Shown in pieces: positions 43,973 through 53,395 of a DNA stretch of 64,000 nucleotides. A program made the translations under genes and the position numbers. Each line of letters begins with the position of its first letter. Position 1 is the first letter of the stretch. The DNA lies in NCBI GenBank assembly GCA_964411985.1, contig CAYPNF010000037.1, positions 1-64,000 on the forward strand, in the 5' to 3' direction. The notes below the pieces were generated by a model. The model did not search any database, was not told the DNA's origin, and saw only the letters and a list, made by a program, of their open reading frames with translations. This stretch comes from CAYPNF01 sp964411985. GTDB taxonomy: Bacteria > Verrucomicrobiota > Verrucomicrobiia > Limisphaerales > J093.

Positions 43973-45645
43973 TCGGTATGAATACTCAACGTGGCTTCTT
44001 TTCAAGAACACATATCCTCACCGCCATCCTGGCCGCAGGGTTTGGGTTGCCCCTGGCAGTCCTCTCGGTGCTCGCTGCAGACTCCGCTGCCCCGAAGCAG
44101 GCAAACCAGCCGGCGCAAGAAGCGTTCGTCGGCCTCCAGCCGGGCTTAGGTAGCCTGCCGCTGCTCGGCCGTGGACGCACTCGATCTATCTGCGCCGAGA
44201 ACCCAACTGGCGAGAAAGGGAAAGGAGGGATGGCCGTGCCCAATCCGACCGAGCCGAAGCCGGCCGCGAGCGCCCGCGCCGCTGACGATCTCGGGCAAGG
44301 ATGGAAGGTCCGCCCCTTCATCCGGCTGAACGCCCATGAAACCACGACTTTGATGGACGTCGGAGGTTCGGGTATTATCCAACACATCTGGATCGTGGAG
44401 GGCCTGAACCGCGGTTTAGTGATCCGGTTCTACTGGGATGGGGAAGAAACACCCTCCGTCGAAGCACCGGTGCCAGATTTCTTTGCCGTCGGCCATGGTC
44501 GCTTTGCCCCGGTAAACTCCCTGCCGGTGGTGGTCAACCCCGCCAACGCCTTAAACTGTTTCTGGCCCATGCCCTTCAGGACTCATGCCCGGATCACGTT
44601 GTCCAATGAGACCGGTGAAGATGTCCAGTTGGTCGCCTACCAGATTACGTACGTGGAAACCGAGGTTCCGCCTGCGGCGGGCACTTTCCACGCCCAGTAT
44701 CGCCGCGCGTCCACCGCAGAGCGCAATCCCTACGTCATTCTGGATGGGGTGAAGGGGCAGGGGAGGTACGTGGGGACGTTCCTTGCCTGGACACAACTGG
44801 GCAAAGGCTGGTTTGGGGAAGGGGAGATCAAGTTCTATCTGGACGGCGACGACCAGTTCCCCACCATTTGCGGCACGGGAACCGAGGACTACTTTCTCGG
44901 GAGTTATGGCTTTCCCAAACCCTACACCACTGCCTACTCGGGTACCGTCCTGCCAGCCTCCGAGAATGCTGACCCTCCCAATTTCTGGAGCCTCTACCGC
45001 TGGCATATCCAGGACCCGATCAATTTTGAAAAAGACCTTCGCGTGACCATCCAGGCACTGGGATGGGGGCCGGACGGCAAATACAAGAAATTCGCCGATG
45101 ACATCGCTTCGGTCGCCTACTGGTACCAGACCGAACCTCACGCACCTTTTCCAAGCCTGGTACCGCTCGCACAACGGCTCTACGACGCTCCACGCCCGCC
45201 CCTGGTCATCCCCGGGGCGCAGGAGGGTGAGTCGCTGGCAGTCGTCGCCAAGAGCCCCGGAGTCGTGACCGAGGTTCAGGACCTTCGTAGCATTGGGAAA
45301 GGCTGGAGCCAGGACGCTCAACTCTTTGTCCGGGCCGGAAAACCAGAGGACTTCGTGGAGCTCGAGATCCCTGCGAAAGAACCGGGACCAAAGCGAATCA
45401 TCCTTTTTGCCACCAAGGCCTCCGATTACGGCGTGATTGCGTTCTCGATCAACGGCCGGACAGCCGGGCCGCCCTTTGACGGCTATGCAGAGCGACCCGC
45501 ACCCTCGGGAGGGATTGATCTGGGCGTACATGAACCCAAGGACGGCAAGTGGCTGCTTCAGGTGAAAGTCGTCGGCACCAACCCTGCCTCCACCGGTCCG
45601 AAGTATTTCTTCGGAGTCGATGCCGTCGTTCTCAAGAAGCCGTAG
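43969..45645 (+). CDS. DUF2961 (GH172-family) glycosidase-like protein
   Basis: A 558-residue exported protein (hydrophobic signal AILAAGFGLPLAVLSVLAA). The DUF2961/GH172 domain (about 110-400) is marked by MDVGGSGIIQHIWIV, LVIRFYWDGEETPSVEAPV, FWPMPFRTHARITLSNET, GEIKFYLDGDDQFPTICGTG (DGDDQFPTICGTG) and the signature GTGTEDYFLGSYGF, where the Glu is a probable catalytic residue. A C-terminal beta-sandwich of about 130 residues follows. GH172 members include difructose-anhydride synthases and arabinofuranosidases, so a furanose-linked substrate is plausible, although specificity is not readable. The ATG overlaps the stop of the upstream protein (ATGA), suggesting they act together. Its 3' end overlaps the DUF1848 gene tail to tail by 14 bases. 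Confidence 0.87.
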   Translation: MIGMNTQRGFFSRTHILTAILAAGFGLPLAVLSVLAADSAAPKQANQPAQEAFVGLQPGLGSLPLLGRGRTRSICAENPTGEKGKGGMAVPNPTEPKPAASARAADDLGQGWKVRPFIRLNAHETTTLMDVGGSGIIQHIWIVEGLNRGLVIRFYWDGEETPSVEAPVPDFFAVGHGRFAPVNSLPVVVNPANALNCFWPMPFRTHARITLSNETGEDVQLVAYQITYVETEVPPAAGTFHAQYRRASTAERNPYVILDGVKGQGRYVGTFLAWTQLGKGWFGEGEIKFYLDGDDQFPTICGTGTEDYFLGSYGFPKPYTTAYSGTVLPASENADPPNFWSLYRWHIQDPINFEKDLRVTIQALGWGPDGKYKKFADDIASVAYWYQTEPHAPFPSLVPLAQRLYDAPRPPLVIPGAQEGESLAVVAKSPGVVTEVQDLRSIGKGWSQDAQLFVRAGKPEDFVELEIPAKEPGPKRIILFATKASDYGVIAFSINGRTAGPPFDGYAERPAPSGGIDLGVHEPKDGKWLLQVKVVGTNPASTGPKYFFGVDAVVLKKP

Positions 45646-46525
45646 CCGAGACTAGAGTTGGTGAGTCAGGATCGTGCCTCCGGTGCCTGTCTATAGCCGT
45701 GCTGAACGACGTCGTGGCGTAGCAGTACGAACAGCCGAAGAGGCAGGAGTTGTACATCCCTATGTCACGACTCTTCGCGCACCCACAAGCTGATCTCTGC
45801 GCATGGTCCTTCTGGTGACACACCTCGATGTGGAAAACGCGTTGGATCAGCTGGGCATCGATGCACGCGCCTTTTCTCACGCCGTACGGGACCAGATCAA
45901 GTTCCTCGGCACAACTCTGAATTTCCATTCCGTTCAGCCTGCACACGTCGACCAAGTGAGGGATCAAGCTGGCGATTTCGTCGGGCTGTGGCTGTCGCAG
46001 CTGAACTCCCTGAGAGCGGAGCGTGGCGAGGCGTTCGCTGAGCTTTCGGTACTCATCCCAGACGCTAACGACGCAGCGGCGGGTGTAGCCTCGAAGAGCC
46101 TTGGCAATCGAGGCAAAGTTCGCCCGGTGGAAAGCGACGTTCGTTCCTGTAGAAAACACGATGGGGTCATACCGCCAAATGACTTTCTCTGGACCTATCA
46201 GCGAGGAGAGTCTCTTGAAAGCATCCAGCGAGGTGGCAAGCAAGGGATTCTGTGCGTCGATCGGCGCGCCATACCCGCATACAGTGAAGTGAAAATAGTA
46301 TCGAAATCCTCTGGCGTGCAACTCGGGCAACCGAGAGATCATGCCACGCGGGCTGCGCGTCCAGAACACCACCACATCCACATCCTCCGGACGCAGGGAA
46401 ATTTGGCTCACCTGCGTCGGGTTCATCGGATTCGGCACCTCGCAGTACCCGGCCCGCACGCGGCGAAGAAACCACTCGGCATAGAAAGCCGGTATGTCTG
46501 TTCTTCGGCTAGCGCTAAGGATCAT
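45632..46525 (-). CDS. DUF1848 protein with C-terminal cysteine cluster
   Basis: A 297-residue cytosolic protein of the DUF1848 family: it starts MILSASRRTDIPAFYAEWF, has FWTRSPRGMISRL and KVIWRYDPIVFS, and ends with a Cys-rich motif, CGCAKSRDIGMYNSCLFGCSYCYA. Six Cys residues there (including C-x-x-C-x-x and CXXCY) suggest an iron-sulphur cluster site in a radical-SAM-like TIM barrel, but located at the C-terminal end. Function is unknown. The gene is opposite to the GH172 gene and overlaps it by 14 bases at the 3' end; no neighbour gives a clue to its role. Confidence 0.83.
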   Translation of the reverse strand: MILSASRRTDIPAFYAEWFLRRVRAGYCEVPNPMNPTQVSQISLRPEDVDVVVFWTRSPRGMISRLPELHARGFRYYFHFTVCGYGAPIDAQNPLLATSLDAFKRLSSLIGPEKVIWRYDPIVFSTGTNVAFHRANFASIAKALRGYTRRCVVSVWDEYRKLSERLATLRSQGVQLRQPQPDEIASLIPHLVDVCRLNGMEIQSCAEELDLVPYGVRKGACIDAQLIQRVFHIEVCHQKDHAQRSACGCAKSRDIGMYNSCLFGCSYCYATTSFSTAIDRHRRHDPDSPTLVSATAS

Positions 46526-46799
46526 TCAGATTTCCCGTCACGGGCTGCATCACGGACATTCGATAGCCAATTGATGAGAAGGATCGTCAAGACAGGCAAC
46601 TCCTATTTGCCGAAAGCTCGGGTGCCTAGTGCCATGGGCGACCGGAGGTTCATCAGAAAGGGCAGGGGACACTCCCCATGCCCTGCCCGGTTGCCGATCG
46701 GTATCCGCGAAGGCGAGCTGGCCGCCTTTCTCAGCAGAGGTGGCTCTCCATGGCTTATTGGCGCTTGCTGCCAGCGGAGAAGCGAAATAGACTGGTTCA

Positions 46800-48035
46800 A
46801 TGAATTTTCCTGGCCCCACCGAAAAACAGGCACGGCTGATCTGGTTCGCACTCAGCGGGCTTGCAGTGGCCGCCATTGTGGCCCTGGTGGTAGCCCTCGT
46901 CCGAGGAACGGGGCAAGTCCTGGACGTGCTTGCCCCTGTCATCTGGCCCGTGGCTGTTGCGGGTGTACTGGCGTACTTGCTAGATCCAGTGGTGGATTTT
47001 CTCGGACATCGTCGTGTGCCGCGCACGCGGGCCATCGTGCTCGTATTTGTGGTTGCCGCAGTCCTCTTTACCGGGCTCTTTGGTAGCGTAATGCCGAGGT
47101 TGGTCGTAGAAACTCGGCAACTGGTCAGCAGCTTGCCTACTTTTGTGGCGCGAATGGAAACTCGGGCTTCCGAATGGGCCAACAAACCACATGCCTCCAT
47201 CCGAGGCGTGCTGGACCGATTCGGGATTCCATGGCCCGGTTCCGTTGAAGGAACGAACTCGCTTCCCGTTTCGACCAATAGCCCGCCGACAATCCCCACA
47301 GCCACTAAATCTACCAGCGCGACGCTATTTGATCAGCTTGATTCGGATACTGTTCAAAAAGCGACCGGATTTGTCGGGGGCATCCTGAAATCGGTAGGCA
47401 CCTGGCTGGGTAACCAGTTTTCACGACTTACTGGTTTCTTTGGCGTTGTCGCCGGGCTCTCGCTGATTCCAATCTATTTGTTCTACTTCCTGCAGGAGAA
47501 ACAGGGTATCGTTGACAATTGGACCGACTACGTCCCTGTCAGTGACCCTAGCTTCAAGAAGGAAGCCGTCTTTGTGATCCGTTCCGTTAATGATTACCTG
47601 ATCGCTTTCTTCCGCGGCCAAGTCCTTGTCGCCATGTGCGACGGCGTGCTTTACGGCATCGGTTTCGCCATCATCGGACTGCCCTATGCCTTTCTGATCG
47701 GCGTACTGGCAGTCGCCCTCACGATTATCCCGTTTGTCGGGGCGATCGTTACTTGCGGTGCAGCTTTACTCATCGCACTTGTGTCCTACGCCGACTGGCA
47801 GCACCCGCTGCTGGTCTTCCTGGTTTTTGGGATAGTCCAGGGAATTGAGGGTTACGTCCTGCAGCCTAAGATCATCGGTGACCGCGTCGGTCTGCACCCG
47901 ATGGTGATTATCATCGCGATCATGACTGGCACGACGCTCTTGGGAGGCGTTCTCGGCGGGATTCTCGCCATACCTCTGGCAGCTGCGCTGCGGGTGATCT
48001 TGGCCCGGTATGTATGGAAGAAAGAGACCACCTGA
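46800..48035 (+). CDS. AI-2E/PerM (DUF20) family permease
   Basis: A 411-residue inner-membrane protein with about eight hydrophobic helices. It shows DPVVDFLGHRRVPRTRAIVLV, a soluble loop (about 105-190, including an unusual Ser/Thr/Pro-rich insert NSLPVSTNSPPTIPTATKST), GLSLIPIYLFYFLQEK and the conserved QGIEGYVLQPKIIGDRVGLHP followed by GGVLGGILAIPLAAALRV. Some members export autoinducer-2 or act as Na+/H+ antiporters; others have no known substrate. There is no luxS in the window. The start is the ATG at 46800 with no strong Shine-Dalgarno. It converges on lepB with about 110 bases between. Confidence 0.88.
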   Translation: MNFPGPTEKQARLIWFALSGLAVAAIVALVVALVRGTGQVLDVLAPVIWPVAVAGVLAYLLDPVVDFLGHRRVPRTRAIVLVFVVAAVLFTGLFGSVMPRLVVETRQLVSSLPTFVARMETRASEWANKPHASIRGVLDRFGIPWPGSVEGTNSLPVSTNSPPTIPTATKSTSATLFDQLDSDTVQKATGFVGGILKSVGTWLGNQFSRLTGFFGVVAGLSLIPIYLFYFLQEKQGIVDNWTDYVPVSDPSFKKEAVFVIRSVNDYLIAFFRGQVLVAMCDGVLYGIGFAIIGLPYAFLIGVLAVALTIIPFVGAIVTCGAALLIALVSYADWQHPLLVFLVFGIVQGIEGYVLQPKIIGDRVGLHPMVIIIAIMTGTTLLGGVLGGILAIPLAAALRVILARYVWKKETT

Positions 48036-48147
48036 GCCACGTGAGGGCAGGTAGTCCGAGAAGGGAGCCTCCTGATAGGCCAAATGCGGAATCAGACCAG
48101 GGAATGGCCTAATCAAGACTAAACATAACAAACATTGTGCGAAGGTT

Positions 48148-49368
48148 CTATCTTTCTCGTAATAGTGGCCAGTAAGCTCCAATCTGCCGACCCACCACCA
48201 ATTCCTGCGCGAAGTCCCCGAACTTCCGCCCGTCATAACTGCTGACCGTGTTGTCCCCCATGACCAAATAGTGTCGAGGCCTCACCACGAACTCCATCCG
48301 TTCATTAGGGAATTTCGACGCGATACTACCCCGGCCCATTCCAAGGGCCTGCGCTCCCAGATCATTCAAGTGCCCTGAATACCGGCTATCAGCTGGCGCC
48401 CCCAAGCCACCGTAAACCTGTTCAAAGAACGGAGTCTTCTCGTCCAGTCGCCTGCCATTCACTCGTAGATGCCGGTCATTCCCAATACGAATTCGTTCGC
48501 CGCCCAACCCAACCAGCCGTTTGATATAGTGTACGCCGTCCTGAAGGCCTGAAATATGGCTGGCCAGGAACACGATGATTTCTCCGCGGCGGGGTTTGCG
48601 GAAATTGTAGGTGAGACGATCTACCAGGATGTGGTCACCTCCGGTCACCAAGACGCGCAGGATGTCTTCTCCAGTCTGATAGCTGTAATCGGCCTTGGCA
48701 CCGCCATAAAGAAATACCAGCCGGCTCGTCGGCACTTTGACGATTGGCGGGAGGTTGTCAGTGACGAACCAGAGGGTATAGGTGTGTTCGCCAACTCGAA
48801 AACGCTGTTTTCTCAACCTGGGTAAATCCAGGAACGACAGGATCGGCTCCGGCTCCATGATCTGCTCGATTTTGCCAGGTCCCTTGGCGACTACATGAAA
48901 GTAACGCTTCCCGTAGACCAACCACTGCCAGAGCTCCTCCGACCATGATTCTGGAACTTTGGCGGCACTGCTCCGCAGATCAGTAACCGTGACCCCGTAA
49001 AGGGTGGGCTGCATTGAGCCGCTGGGGATGGCCATGGGCTGGACCAGGAAAGTTCGAAGAGCTAGAATGAGGAGCAGGGCCAAGGTCAGGATTTCAAAGC
49101 ACTCGCGCGGCTTGTTGAGCGACGGATCACTCAGAGTCGCCTCAACGCATTCATCTAGCTCTCGAAGAGCGTCTTGGAGTTCGTCCCCCTGCCCGCCTGC
49201 CGTCCAAGCTAACTCCACTTTCTCCAGCGCTGCTTGTGCCCTGGCGATATCCTTCTCGTCTAGCAGATCCCTTTGCCAACGCAGTAATCTCCTGACATGA
49301 CGATGCCGAAACATCGCCCGTCGAACAGCTGCCGACGTCAGCCAGGTGCGCAGGGTTGGGAGGTTCAC
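48148..49368 (-). CDS. lepB: Signal peptidase I, paralogue 1, with Arg at the usual Lys position
   Basis: A 406-residue membrane serine protease that removes signal peptides. The N-terminal soluble helix (about 1-88) is followed by one membrane helix (about 92-108), then the nucleophile PSGSMQPTL (S118). The later boxes are GDHILVDRLTYNF, HYIKRLVGLGGERIRI and GDNTVSSYDGRKFG (Ser, Asp and Arg of the last box kept). In E. coli LepB the third box is GDxxxVEK, with Lys145 as general base; here the equivalent residue is R251. The Ser-to-box distance is about 133 residues versus about 55 in E. coli. The ATG overlaps the stop of paralogue 2 (ATGA). Activity is likely but the base residue is unusual. 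Confidence 0.88.
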   Translation of the reverse strand: MNLPTLRTWLTSAAVRRAMFRHRHVRRLLRWQRDLLDEKDIARAQAALEKVELAWTAGGQGDELQDALRELDECVEATLSDPSLNKPRECFEILTLALLLILALRTFLVQPMAIPSGSMQPTLYGVTVTDLRSSAAKVPESWSEELWQWLVYGKRYFHVVAKGPGKIEQIMEPEPILSFLDLPRLRKQRFRVGEHTYTLWFVTDNLPPIVKVPTSRLVFLYGGAKADYSYQTGEDILRVLVTGGDHILVDRLTYNFRKPRRGEIIVFLASHISGLQDGVHYIKRLVGLGGERIRIGNDRHLRVNGRRLDEKTPFFEQVYGGLGAPADSRYSGHLNDLGAQALGMGRGSIASKFPNERMEFVVRPRHYLVMGDNTVSSYDGRKFGDFAQELVVGRQIGAYWPLLRER

Positions 49369-50555
49369 TCAATCACAGGACCAAGTCGGCTCGTCAAGGG
49401 CCAGAAGACGAACAAGGCTCTTCCGACCACCTTTTCCTGGGGAAAGTCGCCCCATCCGCGGCCATCATAGCTATTCATCGTGTTGTCCCCAAACGCAAGG
49501 TAGTGTTTCGGTCGCACCACGAACTCGGTGTTCTCCGTTGGGAACAATCTAGCCAGGCCCGCCCGGCTGTTCTGGTTGGCCACCAACTCGTTCACGTGCC
49601 CGGAGTAAACGCTCTCCTTGGGTGGGCCGGAAAAAGTATACACGTTGGCAAAGTGCGGAGTCGAAGCGTCCAGGCGTTGCTTGTTGATCCGCACATGGCG
49701 GTCGTTGCCAATCGAGACGCTTTCGCCCCCGAGTGCGATCAGGCGCTTGATGTAATGCGTGTTTGGTATCAAAACGCTGTCGCCGGGGCCGCGGTAAACC
49801 CGCAGGAAACGATCGATATCAGCCGAGGTGAACACAATCGTCTCCCCGCGATGTGGACGCCGGAAATTGTAGGTAAAACGATCTACGAAAAGGCGGTCGC
49901 CGCTGCTAATCCGCAGGCGGAAGACTAGATCACCCTTCTTGATCGTTCTTCCTTGCAGAGCCGCCAGCTCACGATCCAACTGGTCGGGCGGGAAAAAGAA
50001 GGTGTAACGGTCGTTGCCCACGATCACCGTCTGCTGCTTGATGAAACGGAAAACCGTGGTCACCGGAGTCATTTCGAGCCGACCGTTATCTTGCGCGATC
50101 CACTCATGGTAATCAATGCCCTTGAACCAGTCGACGAACCGGGACATGCGGCCAGGCAGGGGTGTCTCCATGGAACTTGCGAGGTTTCCATAGAGGGTCG
50201 GTTGTGCTGAGCCGGAGGGGATCTTCATCGGCTGAACGAAGAAGCAGAAAACGGTCAATACCATGACGCCGCTCACCAGGAATTCCTTGAAGTTCTCCCG
50301 GGTGCTTGCGTTCGGATACGGCTGGAGCCACTGGCTCGCGGATACCTCCAGAGCCTCGCCAGCTGCTTTGAACTGGGCTGCTCCTTTCGCAGTCGTCAGG
50401 TCGGCGTCAAACTTGGCCAAAGCCGCCGAAATCTCGGTCAGCGCTTTTTGACCAAGAACATCTCGCTGCTCATTGCGAATGCGCACTACGTGGGAACGAA
50501 GGTCGCAGATTTCCCGGAAGGTTTTCGAGGTGAACCACCGGAGATCGATAATCAT
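49365..50555 (-). CDS. lepB: Signal peptidase I, paralogue 2, with Arg at the usual Lys position
   Basis: A 396-residue relative of the adjacent signal peptidase. It has the same N-terminal helical region, a membrane helix (about 92-106), PSGSAQPTL (S116; Ala in place of the usual Met after Ser), GDRLFVDRFTYNF (R226 at the Lys position), HYIKRLIALGGESVSI and GDNTMNSYDGRGWGDFP. Its gene is 69 bases downstream of lepA and overlaps paralogue 1 by four bases. Duplicated LepB genes in tandem suggest division of labour, perhaps for the many secreted proteins this genome encodes. The Arg substitution in both copies is discussed separately. Confidence 0.88.
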   Translation of the reverse strand: MIIDLRWFTSKTFREICDLRSHVVRIRNEQRDVLGQKALTEISAALAKFDADLTTAKGAAQFKAAGEALEVSASQWLQPYPNASTRENFKEFLVSGVMVLTVFCFFVQPMKIPSGSAQPTLYGNLASSMETPLPGRMSRFVDWFKGIDYHEWIAQDNGRLEMTPVTTVFRFIKQQTVIVGNDRYTFFFPPDQLDRELAALQGRTIKKGDLVFRLRISSGDRLFVDRFTYNFRRPHRGETIVFTSADIDRFLRVYRGPGDSVLIPNTHYIKRLIALGGESVSIGNDRHVRINKQRLDASTPHFANVYTFSGPPKESVYSGHVNELVANQNSRAGLARLFPTENTEFVVRPKHYLAFGDNTMNSYDGRGWGDFPQEKVVGRALFVFWPLTSRLGPVIE

Positions 50556-50624
50556 GATGAATCAGTCTTGTGCGGATGCTGACAGAATCTGGCGAGACAA
50601 TGTGTCCCCTGCCCCTTCCGCTAT

Positions 50625-52418
50625 TTAAGCCTTGAGAACTTCGATGAAGGCCTCCTGGGGGATGTTCACACTCCCAATGGCCTTCATTCGCTTCTTCCCT
50701 TCCTTCTGTTTCTCGAGAAGTTTTCGTTTTCGACTGACGTCCCCGCCATAGCATTTGGCGGTCACGTCCTTGCGGAAAGCAGTCACTGTTTCGCGTGCCA
50801 CAATCTTGCCACCGATGGCGGCCTGAATCGCGATGGCGTACTGCTGCCTGGGGATGACCTCTTTGAGTTTGGCGGCTAGCGCTCTCCCGCGAAACTCAGC
50901 CTTGGTGCGGTGGACGATGCAGGAGAAGGCATCCACGGGTTCGCCGTTCACCAAAAGGTCGAGCTTCACCATGTCCGAAACCTGGTAGCCTGCGTATTCA
51001 TAATCCATCGAACCGTAACCGCGAGTGATGCTCTTGATTCGGTCGTGGAAGTCGATGAGGATCTCGTTGAGCGGAAGCTTGCAGGTCAGCATAACGCGGC
51101 GCGAATCCAATGTCTCCGTGTGGTCCAGCGTACCTCGTTTTTCACTGATCAGAGCCATCATGTCCCCGATGTTTTCGTTGGGACTAATGATGAAGGAGTT
51201 TACGACTGGTTCCTCGATTTCGTGGATATAGGTGACCTCGGGCAAAAAGGCGGGGTTATCTATCTGCTTCTGTTCGCCGTCCGTCATCCTCACGTGGTAA
51301 ACTACGCTAGGATACGTTGCGATGATATCCATGTCGTATTCACGACGAAGGCGTTCCTGAACAATCTCCATGTGAAGAAGCCCCAGGAAACCGCACCGGA
51401 AGCCGAAACCGAGGGCTACCGAACTCTCCGAACTAAACTGAAAGGCGGAATCGTTGAGCTGCAGTTTGGACAGATTGGCTTTCAGATGTTCGTAATCAGC
51501 AGTGTTGATCGGGTAAATGCCGCTGAAAACCATCGGGTGGATTTCCTTGAACCCCGGCAACGCTGCCGAGGGGTTCCGCGCATCCGTCAGCGTGTCCCCC
51601 ATTTTCACATCGGCCGGGCTCTTGATATTCGCCGTAAAGTAACCTGTCTCCCCTGTCTCCAACTGCTCTCGGACATACGGCTTGGGGTTGAAACTTCCAA
51701 CCTCCTTGACTTCAACATTCTTGCCCGAATGTAGCATTTTCACATACATGCCAGGCTTGAGCACCCCGTTGAAGACGCGCACGTGCGTGATCACCCCTTT
51801 GTAGGTGTCGAAAAGGGAATCAAAAAGCAGCGCCTGCAGGGAGGCTGCTCCGGTGGGCTTCGGAGCAGGAATGCGCTCGACGATGGCTTCAAGAATATCG
51901 TCGATGCCAATGCCAGCCTTGGCGCTGGCGAGGATCGCGGTGTCTCCCGCAATCGCCAGGATGTCCTCCAACTGTGTTCTCGCTTGCTGAATGTCGGCGT
52001 GCGGCAGGTCGATCTTGTTGATAACGGGGATGATAGTCAGGCCCTGTTTCATGGCTAGATGAACATTCGCCACGGTTTGGGCTTCCACACCCTGCGCTGC
52101 GTCCACTATCAAAAGGGCACCTTCACAGGCACTCAGACTGCGAGACACCTCATACGCAAAATCAACATGCCCTGGAGTATCAATGAGGTTGAGCTCGTAG
52201 GTTTCTCCGTTCTTTGCCGTGTAGGACATGGTGACCGGATGGGCCTTGATCGTAATGCCTCGTTCCCGTTCGAGGTCCATGGAATCAAGCAACTGCTCCT
52301 GCATATCACGGTCAGCAATGGTTCCCGTCCGATGCAGCAGACGATCGGAGAGGGTCGTCTTCCCATGGTCGATATGGGCAATGATGCTGAAATTCCTGAT
52401 ATGTGCTGTGTTGTCCAT
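50625..52418 (-). CDS. lepA: Elongation factor 4 (LepA)
   Basis: A 597-residue translational GTPase that back-translocates stalled ribosomes. G1 is SIIAHIDHGKTTLSDRLL, followed by RERGITIKAHPV (G2), DTPGHVDF (G3) and NKIDLPHA (G4). The LepA-specific C-terminal domain is present, with AIGSVNIPQEAFIEVLKA at the end. It is full length and starts at the ATG giving MDNTAHIRNFS. It heads a minus-strand unit lepA-lepB2-lepB1, the same pairing as E. coli lepA-lepB, though here with two peptidase genes. Confidence 0.97.
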   Translation of the reverse strand: MDNTAHIRNFSIIAHIDHGKTTLSDRLLHRTGTIADRDMQEQLLDSMDLERERGITIKAHPVTMSYTAKNGETYELNLIDTPGHVDFAYEVSRSLSACEGALLIVDAAQGVEAQTVANVHLAMKQGLTIIPVINKIDLPHADIQQARTQLEDILAIAGDTAILASAKAGIGIDDILEAIVERIPAPKPTGAASLQALLFDSLFDTYKGVITHVRVFNGVLKPGMYVKMLHSGKNVEVKEVGSFNPKPYVREQLETGETGYFTANIKSPADVKMGDTLTDARNPSAALPGFKEIHPMVFSGIYPINTADYEHLKANLSKLQLNDSAFQFSSESSVALGFGFRCGFLGLLHMEIVQERLRREYDMDIIATYPSVVYHVRMTDGEQKQIDNPAFLPEVTYIHEIEEPVVNSFIISPNENIGDMMALISEKRGTLDHTETLDSRRVMLTCKLPLNEILIDFHDRIKSITRGYGSMDYEYAGYQVSDMVKLDLLVNGEPVDAFSCIVHRTKAEFRGRALAAKLKEVIPRQQYAIAIQAAIGGKIVARETVTAFRKDVTAKCYGGDVSRKRKLLEKQKEGKKRMKAIGSVNIPQEAFIEVLKA

Positions 52419-52871
52419 CAGTCAAAAAATGTCCCCTTCCGTCAACCTGACCAACAGGCAAGCGGAACGAGGAGCTTCTAGAATGCCGTTCTGGAGATCG
52501 TGCCCCAGTCCTCTACTCATACCCCATCATGAGGCTCAAGGTCAAACCTCATCGGACTCAACTTGAACCAGCCGAAACGGGGCGAGCGATGAACCGAATG
52601 GGGCGACCTGCGACGATAAGACTCGCCCTTAGTGAGTCACTATGACCCAACAATGATACTCCTGGCAGGGACTTCCAGATGTTATCCTTTATATCCGACT
52701 GAACACAAGCGATTTAGGTTGGAGCTATTCCTCAAATGCAGCTCGGCACGTTTCTTGATTCTCTTAGAAATGTGCCCACTGCTGGTGGACACGTGAAAAA
52801 AAGGGTTCGCCCGAAGATCTGGGCGGTGCTTCGGCGAATCAAAACCATACCGCCTGGAAAGGTTTGATTCG
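52419..52871. other. Gene-free region between lepA and hsp20
   Basis: About 450 bases that must contain the divergent promoters of lepA and the small heat shock gene. I find no ORF worth calling, no CIRCE-type inverted repeat (TTAGCACTC...GAGTGCTAA) and no box pair I would defend. A GGAAAGG element at about 52856-52862 lies nine bases before the hsp20 ATG and is its likely ribosome-binding site. Confidence 0.4.
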
Positions 52872-53345
52872 ATGAACAGTATGACTCGTTGGGATTCACT
52901 GAAAAACTGGGATCCATTCAAGGAAATGAATGATCTCCACAATCGTCTGTCGTCCCTGATGAATGTAGCTCCTTTCCGCAGGAGCGATGAACGGCAGGAA
53001 ACGGTTGGATTACCACAGTGGGCGCCACTGGTGGACATCGCCGAAGACGACAAAGAGTATCTGATCAAAGCAGAACTACCAGAGGTTCAGAAGGAAGACG
53101 TGTCGGTAACTGTCAACAACGGCGTGGTTCAGATCGCTGGAGAGCGTAGAACCGAGAAGGAAGAGAAGAATCGTCGCTTCCACCGCATTGAGAGGTCCTA
53201 TGGACGTTTTGAGCGCAACTTTACTCTCCCAGAGGATTCGGATGGCACGAAGATCAGCGCGGAATTCCGCGACGGGATCTTGCGGGTACACCTTCCAAAA
53301 GACGAAAAGGCCAAGCCCAAACTTGTGGAAGTCAAAGTGAACTGA
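52872..53345 (+). CDS. Small heat shock protein (Hsp20/alpha-crystallin)
   Basis: A 157-residue ATP-independent chaperone. The alpha-crystallin domain spans about residues 50-145, with WAPLVDIAEDDKEYLIKAEL, PEVQKEDVSVTVNNGVVQIAGER and the family motif AEFRDGILRVHLPK (GxLxVxxPK). The N-terminal arm RWDSLKNWDPFKEMNDLHNRL is typical. A GGAAAGG Shine-Dalgarno precedes the ATG. Long intergenic space upstream suggests its own heat-regulated promoter, but none could be read. It stands alone. Confidence 0.93.
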   Translation: MNSMTRWDSLKNWDPFKEMNDLHNRLSSLMNVAPFRRSDERQETVGLPQWAPLVDIAEDDKEYLIKAELPEVQKEDVSVTVNNGVVQIAGERRTEKEEKNRRFHRIERSYGRFERNFTLPEDSDGTKISAEFRDGILRVHLPKDEKAKPKLVEVKVN

Positions 53346-53395
53346 AAACCAAACGCCGGCGGGCGGGGTAGATCACTGCGATCAGTTCGGATGTG

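Noticed and set aside
48077..48110. Inverted repeat AGGCCA...TGGCCT between the convergent AI-2E permease and lepB genes
   Set aside because: The stem is only six bases with a 22-base loop and no T-run, so a terminator is not supported.
50910..51734. Long plus-strand open frame across lepA
   Set aside because: It lies entirely within the certain lepA coding sequence on the opposite strand and its translation resembles no protein; it reflects codon bias.
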